From Roseiflexaceae bacterium (GTDB lineage Bacteria > Chloroflexota > Chloroflexia > Chloroflexales > Roseiflexaceae): a stretch of DNA of 14,747 bases. The DNA is taken from the NCBI GenBank assembly GCA_947462525.1, contig CANHPK010000009.1, positions 1 to 14,747 on the forward strand, written 5' to 3'. This document shows, piece after piece, positions 7,014 to 13,725 of this stretch (position 1 is the first letter of the stretch; each line of letters begins with the position of its first letter). The position numbers and the translations under genes were made by a program. The notes beneath the pieces were generated by a model, which was not told where the DNA came from, made no database searches, and saw only the letters and a program-made list of their open reading frames with translations.

Positions 7014-7031
7014 TTGTGCAGTTTGACACAC
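7014..7031. promoter_or_regulatory. Putative Rex-type (or CRP-type) operator overlapping the nuoF -35 box
   Basis: The bases TTGTGCAGTTTGACACAC form a dyad TTGTG-N8-CACAC. The Rex consensus is TTGTG-N8-CACAA, so nine of the ten outer positions match. The inner positions (AA...TT in Rex) do not. The core TGTG-N8-CACA also has CRP spacing. It covers the -35 hexamer, which fits a repressor. Rex senses the NADH/NAD+ ratio and controls respiratory genes in several Gram-positive groups; its use here is inference. Confidence 0.4.
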
Positions 7032-7051
7032 ATTCGCCCTAATGCTAGTAT
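7023..7051 (+). promoter_or_regulatory. Near-consensus sigma-70-type promoter of the nuoFGHIJKL run
   Basis: A perfect TTGACA -35 (7023-7028) is followed after 17 bases by TAGTAT (7046-7051). The -10 is extended by TG at 7043-7044 (TGCTAGTAT). The start site would be near 7058, leaving a leader of about 53 bases before nuoF. This is the best promoter in the window and marks nuoF as a transcript start. Confidence 0.75.
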
Positions 7052-7110
7052 GGTGCGCGTTCAATGGCACGTACTCTATACCGGCAATTTGGAAAGCAAG
7101 TAGGTAATCT

Positions 7111-8403
7111 ATGCCTCCAATAACAGAACATGTCGTGCTCCGAGATTTGGATGTTCCGAACATCGCTGATCTCGATGTGTACATTCAGCACGAGGGTTAC
7201 GAAGCCCTCCGCAATGCCGTCAAAGACAAGACGCCGCAAGACATCATCAACGTCGTCAAAGACGCTGGGTTGCGCGGGCGCGGCGGCGCTGGGTTCCCCG
7301 CTGGGGTCAAATGGGGCTTTTTGCCCAAGGATGTCTACCCCCGCTACCTCTGCTGCAATGCAGACGAGTCCGAACCGGGTACATTCAATAACCACCAGAT
7401 CATCGATCGCAATCCGCATCAACTCATCGAAGGCGTTGCACTCGCTGCATATGCGATTGAATGCCAAAAAGCCTTCATCTATATACGTGGTGAATTCGCT
7501 GCCGGAGCACTCCGACTCGAGAAAGCAATCGCAGACGCAACCGCACGCGGCTTTCTCGGCAAAAATGTCTTTGGGACGAACGTCACCATCGAAATCGTCG
7601 TTCACCGCGGTGCCGGTGCCTATATCTGTGGTGAAGAGACCGCATTGCTCGAGTCACTCGAGGGCAAAATCGGTCAGCCACGACTCAAACCACCGTTCCC
7701 TGCAGTCGCAGGCCTCTATGGCAAGCCAACCATTGTGAACAACGTCGAAACGTTGGCCAATGTGCCACGCATCGTCCTCAAAGGGGTCGAATGGTACCGC
7801 AAAAACGGGACCGAAAAGAGCCCGGGGACCAAGGTTTTCTGCTTGTCAGGGCATGTCAAAAAGCCCGGCAATTACGAAGCACCGTTTGGTGTCACCATGC
7901 GCGAGCTCATTTATGACTATGCCGGCGGGATGCGAGACGACAAAAAAGTCAAAATCATCGTTCCCGGTGGTGCATCAGCTGCCTGGTTGACCGAAGCAAA
8001 CCTCGATGTTTCGATGGATTACGAATCCCTCGCAGCAGCAGGTACCATGCTCGGTTCCGGTGGCATTATCATTCTGGACGAATCCGTTTCGGCTGTTGAA
8101 TTGGCCTACAAAATGGACGAATTCTTCAAACACGAATCGTGTGGCAAGTGCACACCGTGTCGCGAAGGAACACACTATTTGGTCAAGACACTGCATAAGT
8201 TCACCCATGGTGGCGCAGTCAAAAACGACATCAATAAATTGCACGATGTCTATAATCAGATGGCGGGTAACTGCTTCTGTTTGCTTGGCGAAAGTGCCGT
8301 GGTGCCCATTCGGACCGCTTTGCGCCTCTTCCCTGAAGAGTTCGAAGCAGCCCTCGCCAAGTCGCCCGCACGTCATGCCATTCCCCTCACGTTAGCACAC
8401 TAG
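7111..8403 (+). CDS. nuoF: NADH-quinone oxidoreductase subunit F (NADH/FMN/4Fe-4S subunit)
   Basis: NuoF is the electron entry point of complex I on the cytoplasmic arm. It oxidises NADH, passes hydride to FMN and then electrons to Fe-S cluster N3. The NADH-binding glycine loop is G56-R-G-G-A-G-F-P-A-G65, and the FMN motif is G167-A-G-A-Y-I-C-G-E-E-T-A-L179. Cluster N3 ligands are C344, C347 and C350 (S-C-G-K-C-T-P-C-R-E-G) and C390 (C-F-C-L-L-G-E). The 430-residue length is normal. It is the first gene of the run. The ribosome site is weak (AGG at 7102-7104), and a 19-codon leader frame overlaps the start. The usual upstream partner nuoE (the 2Fe-2S subunit needed to form the NADH module) is missing; gatB lies there instead. 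Confidence 0.97.
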   Translation: MPPITEHVVLRDLDVPNIADLDVYIQHEGYEALRNAVKDKTPQDIINVVKDAGLRGRGGAGFPAGVKWGFLPKDVYPRYLCCNADESEPGTFNNHQIIDRNPHQLIEGVALAAYAIECQKAFIYIRGEFAAGALRLEKAIADATARGFLGKNVFGTNVTIEIVVHRGAGAYICGEETALLESLEGKIGQPRLKPPFPAVAGLYGKPTIVNNVETLANVPRIVLKGVEWYRKNGTEKSPGTKVFCLSGHVKKPGNYEAPFGVTMRELIYDYAGGMRDDKKVKIIVPGGASAAWLTEANLDVSMDYESLAAAGTMLGSGGIIILDESVSAVELAYKMDEFFKHESCGKCTPCREGTHYLVKTLHKFTHGGAVKNDINKLHDVYNQMAGNCFCLLGESAVVPIRTALRLFPEEFEAALAKSPARHAIPLTLAH

Positions 8404-8437
8404 CGCCACCGCATAGGTAGCCGGGAGTAGTAATCTA

Positions 8438-11116
8438 ATGCCAGACGTTAACCTCATCATTGACGGACATGCGGTCTCGGTACCCGCGGGGACCAATCTC
8501 GTCGATGCTGCTCGAACGGTCGAAGTCGCCATACCGGTCTTTTGTTATCACCCCAAACTCAAACCTGTCGGCATGTGTCGCATGTGTTTGATCGAGGTGT
8601 ACACCCCACGCATCGATCCTGCCACACGCCAGGTCGTGCTCGGACCAGATGGGCTTCCACAACTCGCCCTGATGATGAACAAACTGCAACCTGCCTGTGT
8701 CACTCCGGTGAGCGAAGGCATGGTTGTCAAAACAACCACCGAAAAAGTCAAGTTCGCCCAACGCGGCGTACTTGAGTTTTTGTTGACCTCGCACCCACTC
8801 GACTGCCCTGTCTGCGACAAGGGTGGTGAGTGCCCACTGCAGAACTTGACCATGCAGTGGGGTCCCGAAGTCAGCCGCTTCGACTATAGCGACAAAGTAC
8901 ACTTCGAGAAGCCAATCAAACTCAGCGACGTCATTTACCTCGACCGCGAACGCTGCATCCTCTGTTCACGCTGCGTACGCTTCCAAGATGACATCGCTGG
9001 TGATTCGGTCCTCGGCTTTGATAATCGTGGCCGATCATGGGAAATCATCTCGAAGTCGGAACCCGGCTTTGATTCGAAGTTCTCTGGCAACACCACCGAT
9101 ATCTGCCCGGTCGGTGCACTCACCAATGCCGACTTCCGCTTCCGCTCACGCGTGTGGGAAGTCCGTAGCACCCCAAGCATCTGTACCCATTGTTCCGTCG
9201 GTTGTAACCTCAGCCTCGATGCACGTCACAACAAGCTGATGCGTGTCATGCCGCGCGAGAACGACGACGTCAACGAAATATGGCTGTGTGACAAAGGACG
9301 CATGGGTATGCGCTTTGTCGAAAGTGCCAACCGCGTCACAACCCCACTGGTCCGACAGCACGGCAAACTCGTCCCCGCCTCGTGGGACGAAGCGTTGACG
9401 CGCATCGCCAGCAATCTTTCACAAATAGCCGCCAAAGGAACCGGTCAGGTTGCCGGCTTGATGAGCGATTCTTCATCCAACGAAGATCTCTATGCGTTCC
9501 GCAAACTCATCACCGAAACCTACCAGTCGACGTCACTCGATCATCGCCCCGGCGCAAGCACAGATGTAGCCCTCGATGACGCACCACTCACCGCCGGTGT
9601 CGGCAAAGGCACGAGCCTCCTCGCGCTCGGCAAAGGCACGACGGTCATCGTCCTTGCAGCCGATGTCGAAGAAGAAGCCCCGCTCTATGTCCTCCGGTTG
9701 CGCGGCATCCAAAACCGTGGCGGTGCAGTCCACGTCGTCAACACCTTTGCCACCAAACTGGGCAGCGGCGCTTCATCCGACACGCGGATCGCACCTGGTA
9801 GCGAATCTGCCTATGCAACTGCCTTCCTCAAATTGGTTCTCGAAGCACAAACAGCCAACGGTTTTGACCGCCGCGTCCGCAATTTGGACGATGTGCGCAA
9901 TCAACTCAACAAACTGTCCATTGAGTCGCTCCTCGAAACCGCAGGCGTGTCACGCGCACAGCTCCAAAAGCTGGTCGATGCATACATGACTGCCACCAAC
10001 GCCATTATTGTGTATGGTCGAACCGCACAACACATTGGCGCCAGCGTGACCCAAACGCTTGCCAATGCGGCGATAGCCACCGGCAAGTGTGGCAAAGCAA
10101 ACAACGGTTTGATCGCCTTGACCACTGGTGCCAATACCACTGGCGCACTGGCATTGGGCGTTCGACCGGGCAAAGACGGCGCTGCTGCCAATGAATTCTG
10201 GGCACGTGCCGAAGCAGGGACACTCCGCGGCCTCGTGGTTGTGGGCCTCGACCCAGCCAACAACAATCCTGCTGCGGCCGAAGGCTTGGCAACGATTGCG
10301 AAGCATGGCTTCTTGGCAGTACAGACGATGTTCATGAACGAAACTGCCGAACTCGCAGACGTCGTCCTCCCACAAATGGCCATCTCCGAAACAGATGGGA
10401 CACTTACCAACGCCGAACGTCGCGTGCAACGCTTCCGGATTGCCATGGCTGCTCCCGCAGCGATGCACCCAACATGGCAAATCTGTGCCTACCTGGCCGA
10501 ACGCTCGACTGTTGCAGTTCCAGCGTCCAAAAACGCTACGGCAGTGCTCGGTGATTGGGAGTATGCGGTCACCAGTGACGTGACCGAGGAAGTCGCCCAG
10601 CGTATTCCACGGTTTGGCGGGGTAACCTACACAAGTCTCGATTTGAGCATCAATTCGTGGGGTCGCCAAGCCAACGAATCCGTCTACTACGACGGCACGT
10701 CATACACCAATACCGAAGGCAATGGGGTACAAATCGCTTCCCTTGCAGACGAACCAACCACACCGCTACCGATGGCATTTGTTGCACCTGTCGCATTCGA
10801 ACCAAAGGGTGAGTTTGGTTTGCTCCTCCAAACCCCAGTACGTGCCTACAACGGTGGGAGCTGGAGCACTGATTCCAAACTCTCGACGGTCCAAGTTCCC
10901 GCACACGTACTGATTTCACCGTCAGACGCAGCCCGTTGGAACATCAACGCGGGCGATCGGGTAACCATCGCCTCACCCGTTGGAACAAGCACCGTGCCAG
11001 CCCAAATCGACAAGAATGTCGCCACTGGTCACGTTTTGATGCCCGATGTGGCAGGCGCACCGCTCCATCTCACACTCGGTGCATACACCCGCGTCGCCAT
11101 ACGGCGTGCCGAATAG
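8438..11116 (+). CDS. nuoG: NADH-quinone oxidoreductase subunit G (multi-FeS large subunit)
   Basis: NuoG carries most of the Fe-S chain between NuoF and NuoI. An N-terminal 2Fe-2S ferredoxin domain has C36, C47, C50 and C87 (36 residues separate the last two). The His-ligated N5 site is H119, C123, C126, C132. The N4 site is C173, C176, C179 with C223. A further 4Fe-4S site, C249, C252, C256 and C284, corresponds to N7, which many complex I versions have lost. Residues from about 300 on form the molybdopterin-oxidoreductase-like domain, and the last 110 or so look like the dinucleotide-binding domain; both are expected to be cofactor-free here. The 892 residues are in the normal range for the long form. 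It follows nuoF by 34 bases, with GGGAG about eleven bases before ATG 8438. Confidence 0.96.
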   Translation: MPDVNLIIDGHAVSVPAGTNLVDAARTVEVAIPVFCYHPKLKPVGMCRMCLIEVYTPRIDPATRQVVLGPDGLPQLALMMNKLQPACVTPVSEGMVVKTTTEKVKFAQRGVLEFLLTSHPLDCPVCDKGGECPLQNLTMQWGPEVSRFDYSDKVHFEKPIKLSDVIYLDRERCILCSRCVRFQDDIAGDSVLGFDNRGRSWEIISKSEPGFDSKFSGNTTDICPVGALTNADFRFRSRVWEVRSTPSICTHCSVGCNLSLDARHNKLMRVMPRENDDVNEIWLCDKGRMGMRFVESANRVTTPLVRQHGKLVPASWDEALTRIASNLSQIAAKGTGQVAGLMSDSSSNEDLYAFRKLITETYQSTSLDHRPGASTDVALDDAPLTAGVGKGTSLLALGKGTTVIVLAADVEEEAPLYVLRLRGIQNRGGAVHVVNTFATKLGSGASSDTRIAPGSESAYATAFLKLVLEAQTANGFDRRVRNLDDVRNQLNKLSIESLLETAGVSRAQLQKLVDAYMTATNAIIVYGRTAQHIGASVTQTLANAAIATGKCGKANNGLIALTTGANTTGALALGVRPGKDGAAANEFWARAEAGTLRGLVVVGLDPANNNPAAAEGLATIAKHGFLAVQTMFMNETAELADVVLPQMAISETDGTLTNAERRVQRFRIAMAAPAAMHPTWQICAYLAERSTVAVPASKNATAVLGDWEYAVTSDVTEEVAQRIPRFGGVTYTSLDLSINSWGRQANESVYYDGTSYTNTEGNGVQIASLADEPTTPLPMAFVAPVAFEPKGEFGLLLQTPVRAYNGGSWSTDSKLSTVQVPAHVLISPSDAARWNINAGDRVTIASPVGTSTVPAQIDKNVATGHVLMPDVAGAPLHLTLGAYTRVAIRRAE

Positions 11117-11137
11117 CAGGACGCTGAGGAGGATTCG

Positions 11138-12346
11138 ATGACCTGGATTGACATACTCATCCTGCTTGTACGTTGTCTCGTACTTGCACTCGCCGCAGCG
11201 ACATTGTTTGCATACTTCACGTTGTTCGAACGCCGCTTGTTGGCGAAGTTTCAGCATCGCGTCGGCCCCAACCGGGCCGGCTACATCCCGCTCCCCGGCG
11301 GCAAAAAGCTGTTTGGTGGGTGGTTGCAACCTGCCGCCGATGCGGTCAAGTTGTTCCTCAAAGAGGACGTCGTGCCCGCCATGGCAGACAAATGGGTATA
11401 CATCATGGCCCCCGGCTTTGCGGTTGTCCCCGCGCTGATTATCTGGGTCGCCATCCCATTAGGAACATGGCCCGATGGCCTCGGTGGGAACTGGCTCCAT
11501 TACGCCCCAATGGACGTCGGTGTGCTCTACCTGCTGGCAGTCACATCAATCGGCGTCTACGGCATTGCAGTCGCTGGTTGGGCATCAAACAACAAGTACT
11601 CGATGATCGGTGGCGTGCGCGCTTCAGCCCAGGTCATCTCGTACGAACTGGCTCTGGGATTGGCTATTCTCGCGGTTGTTATGCAGAACAGCACATTCCG
11701 TACCGAAGAAATCGTGATCAGCCAAGGAACCATGTGGAACATCGTGCCGCAGTTCTTGGGCTTCATCATCTTCTTGGTTGCAAGCACGGCCGAAGTCGTT
11801 CGTTCACCGTTTGACTTGGTCGAAGCCGAACAAGAACTCGTCGGTGGTTACAATACTGAGTACGGCTCGATGAAGTTCGCGTTGTTCTTCATGTCCGAGT
11901 ACATCAAACTGATTGCAATGAATGCAATTGCAGTCACCTTGTTCTTGGGCGGCGGCAACTTCCCCGGTATCGACACGCTCGTCGCAGCCATCAAAACCAG
12001 CAACGGCGACACCATTGCATATGCAGTCCAAGGGTTGTTGACCCTCGGCGCATTCTTGCTCAAAACCACCGCGCTGTCGTTCCTGTCTGTTTGGGTACGC
12101 GCGTCGGTCCCACGTGTGCGCTATGACCAACTGATGCATCTGGGCTGGAAGATCCTGTTACCGATGGGCTTGTTCAATGTGGTTCTGACCGCAGTGTTTG
12201 GGGTTGTGTTCCCTGCTGACAGCATCATCGCCAAAGTCATCATGGGTATCGTAGGTCTCCTCGTCGTCGTCATCGTCTCAGCCACTGCTACCCCAAAACA
12301 CGCAAAGCGTGGGGTGACAATGGTCAATACGCCCGCAGGGAACTAG
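11138..12346 (+). CDS. nuoH: NADH-quinone oxidoreductase subunit H (quinone-site membrane subunit)
   Basis: NuoH anchors the peripheral arm and lines the quinone channel and first proton path. The conserved E31-R-R-L-L-A-K-F and G43-P-N-R46 segments are present, as are A-S-A-Q-V-I-S-Y-E (162-170) and E-A-E-Q-E-L-V-G-G-Y-N-T-E-Y (229-242). R-A-S-V-P-R-V-R-Y-D-Q-L-M (321-333) is also there. About eight or nine hydrophobic helices are visible. The loop usually read as A-E-T-N-R-x-P-F-D-L-P-E reads A-E-V-V-R-S-P-F-D-L-V-E here (218-229), so the Asn and second Pro are replaced while the acidic and Arg residues stay. At 402 residues it is longer than the E. coli protein. A strong GAGGAGG (11126-11132) sits five bases before the ATG, the best ribosome site in the run. 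Confidence 0.96.
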   Translation: MTWIDILILLVRCLVLALAAATLFAYFTLFERRLLAKFQHRVGPNRAGYIPLPGGKKLFGGWLQPAADAVKLFLKEDVVPAMADKWVYIMAPGFAVVPALIIWVAIPLGTWPDGLGGNWLHYAPMDVGVLYLLAVTSIGVYGIAVAGWASNNKYSMIGGVRASAQVISYELALGLAILAVVMQNSTFRTEEIVISQGTMWNIVPQFLGFIIFLVASTAEVVRSPFDLVEAEQELVGGYNTEYGSMKFALFFMSEYIKLIAMNAIAVTLFLGGGNFPGIDTLVAAIKTSNGDTIAYAVQGLLTLGAFLLKTTALSFLSVWVRASVPRVRYDQLMHLGWKILLPMGLFNVVLTAVFGVVFPADSIIAKVIMGIVGLLVVVIVSATATPKHAKRGVTMVNTPAGN

Positions 12347-12356
12347 AGAGGCTCAC

Positions 12357-12854
12357 ATGCTAGGTGCATTCTTGAAAGGCTTGGGCACGACGTTCAAGTA
12401 CCTGTTTAAAAAGCCCGTAACCGTCCAATACCCCGAAGAAAAACGGGTTGTACACGAGCGATTCCGCGGTCGACACCAACTGAATCGGTTCCAAAACGGG
12501 ATGGAGCGCTGTATCGGCTGTTCACTCTGTGCAGCAGCCTGTCCTTCCGACGCCATTCTCGTCGTACCCGCAGAAAACGACCCAGCGAAGCCCAATTCAC
12601 CGGGTGAGCGCTACGCAGCACGCTACGAAATCAACATGCTCCGCTGTATCTTTTGTGGGTACTGCGAAGACGCATGCCCCACCAATGCAATCACACTCGA
12701 GCACCAGTACGAGTTGTCGTTCTACGATCGCAAATCTGCGATTTATGACAAATCAATGCTTTTGATTCCTATCGATAAAGGTCACGGTGAAATCCCACCG
12801 GTATTGACCCAGTTGAATCGGCGCCCCAGCCCGCCGGCTCAGATTGATCTGTAA
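12357..12854 (+). CDS. nuoI: NADH-quinone oxidoreductase subunit I (8Fe ferredoxin-like)
   Basis: NuoI holds clusters N6a and N6b, which pass electrons from NuoG towards NuoB and the quinone site. Two C-x2-C-x2-C-x3-C-P motifs are complete: C52, C55, C58, C62 and C97, C100, C103, C107. The N-terminal amphipathic stretch (G-A-F-L-K-G-L-G-T-T-F-K-Y-L-F) that lies on the membrane surface is present, and the P-N-S-P-G-E-R-Y-A-A-R-Y-E insert between clusters is the usual one. Length 165 is normal. GAGAGG (12346-12351), which shares its first G with the nuoH TAG stop, lies five bases before the ATG. Confidence 0.97.
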   Translation: MLGAFLKGLGTTFKYLFKKPVTVQYPEEKRVVHERFRGRHQLNRFQNGMERCIGCSLCAAACPSDAILVVPAENDPAKPNSPGERYAARYEINMLRCIFCGYCEDACPTNAITLEHQYELSFYDRKSAIYDKSMLLIPIDKGHGEIPPVLTQLNRRPSPPAQIDL

Positions 12855-12864
12855 GGGGGCCTGA

Positions 12865-13365
12865 ATGGATGTTTTGTTGTTTGGGATACCCGCAGTTGTG
12901 GCTATCATCGGCGCAATCGCGATGTTGCTGAGTCGCAATGCAGTGCACAGCGCACTCTACCTGCTCCTCAACTTCGCAGCAATATCCGTGCTGTACTTGC
13001 TCCTGCAAGCACCGTTTTTGTTTGCCACACAGCTCATCGTCTATGCAGGTGCAATCATCGTGTTGTTCCTGTTTGTGGTGATGCTGTTAGGTGCTGAACG
13101 AGACGAAGACACCCCGCACGCCAATCCTTGGCAAAACCGAGGTGCACTTGTGGGCGGTGTGCTGTTGTTGGTCGAACTCTGCTTGCTCTATGTCTACAAC
13201 CCCGGTACCATCCCAGTCGCCGTTGACATGGACAATGCGTTTGCCGCTCCAGCCGAAGTCGCCAAAGCACTGTTCACCACACATCTCTTGCCTTTCGAAA
13301 TCGCTTCGTTTGTGTTGCTCACCGCGCTGATCGGCGTCGTTGTGCTCCACCAGCGCCGTAGCTAG
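12865..13365 (+). CDS. nuoJ: NADH-quinone oxidoreductase subunit J
   Basis: NuoJ is a five-helix membrane subunit next to NuoK and NuoA that couples quinone chemistry to the proton pumps. Helix 3 shows the conserved Q-L-I-V-Y60-A-G-A-I-I-V-L-F-L-F (56-70), where the helix distortion known from structures occurs. The C-terminal helix carries L-P-F-E-I-A-S-F-V-L-L. Hydrophobic spans are about 3-22, 28-48, 54-75, 93-111 and 143-161. Length 166 is typical. The ribosome site AAGGGGG (12853-12859) overlaps the nuoI TAA stop and is five bases from the ATG, so nuoI and nuoJ are tightly coupled. Confidence 0.95.
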   Translation: MDVLLFGIPAVVAIIGAIAMLLSRNAVHSALYLLLNFAAISVLYLLLQAPFLFATQLIVYAGAIIVLFLFVVMLLGAERDEDTPHANPWQNRGALVGGVLLLVELCLLYVYNPGTIPVAVDMDNAFAAPAEVAKALFTTHLLPFEIASFVLLTALIGVVVLHQRRS

Positions 13366-13377
13366 AGGAACGCTGCA

Positions 13378-13680
13378 ATGGTATCGACACTTATGTATGT
13401 CGCACTGAGCGCAATCCTGTTTGTCATCGGGATTCTCGGTGTCACCCTACGGAAGAGCGCGTTGATGGTCTTTATGTCGGTCGAACTGATGCTCAATGCT
13501 GCGAATCTGACACTCGTCGCATTTGCAAATCAGTGGAAGTCGGTTGATGCACAGGTAATGGTCTTTTTCGTCATCACCGTCGCAGCTGCCGAAGTAGCGG
13601 TCGGTTTGGCATTGTTGGTGATGATCTTCAAACGCAAGAAGACAACCGACATCGATTTGATGAACACGCTCCGGGGATAG
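13378..13680 (+). CDS. nuoK: NADH-quinone oxidoreductase subunit K
   Basis: NuoK is a three-helix MrpC-like subunit carrying two buried glutamates of the proton path. Both are present: E36 in M-S-V-E-L-M-L-N-A and E72 in A-A-A-E-V-A-V-G-L-A, at the same numbers as in E. coli. The 100-residue length is exactly usual. The ribosome site AGAGGAA (13364-13370) merges with the TAG stop of nuoJ. The gene ends in TAG and shares its reading frame with nuoL; no other stop intervenes before the nuoL ATG. Confidence 0.97.
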   Translation: MVSTLMYVALSAILFVIGILGVTLRKSALMVFMSVELMLNAANLTLVAFANQWKSVDAQVMVFFVITVAAAEVAVGLALLVMIFKRKKTTDIDLMNTLRG

Positions 13681-13689
13681 GATCCGATA

Positions 13690-13704
13690 CCGTGCCGCGC
13701 ACGG
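13690..13704 (+). other. Small perfect hairpin in the nuoK-nuoL gap
   Basis: CCGTGC (13690-13695) and GCACGG (13699-13704) form a six-base-pair GC-rich stem with loop CGC. No T run follows, so it is not an intrinsic terminator. It lies 21 bases before the nuoL ATG and could affect mRNA processing or nuoL translation, which is speculative. Confidence 0.45.
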
Positions 13705-13725
13705 CTACCGAATGCAGAGCAGCTC

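Noticed and set aside
9601..9641. Two copies of CGGCAAAGGCACGA spaced 27 bases apart in nuoG
   Set aside because: They encode two G-K-G-T loops in frame within an intact gene. The repeat is short and not part of any array.
13690..13704. Intrinsic terminator between nuoK and nuoL
   Set aside because: The stem is only six pairs and there is no T run, so it is listed as a hairpin only.
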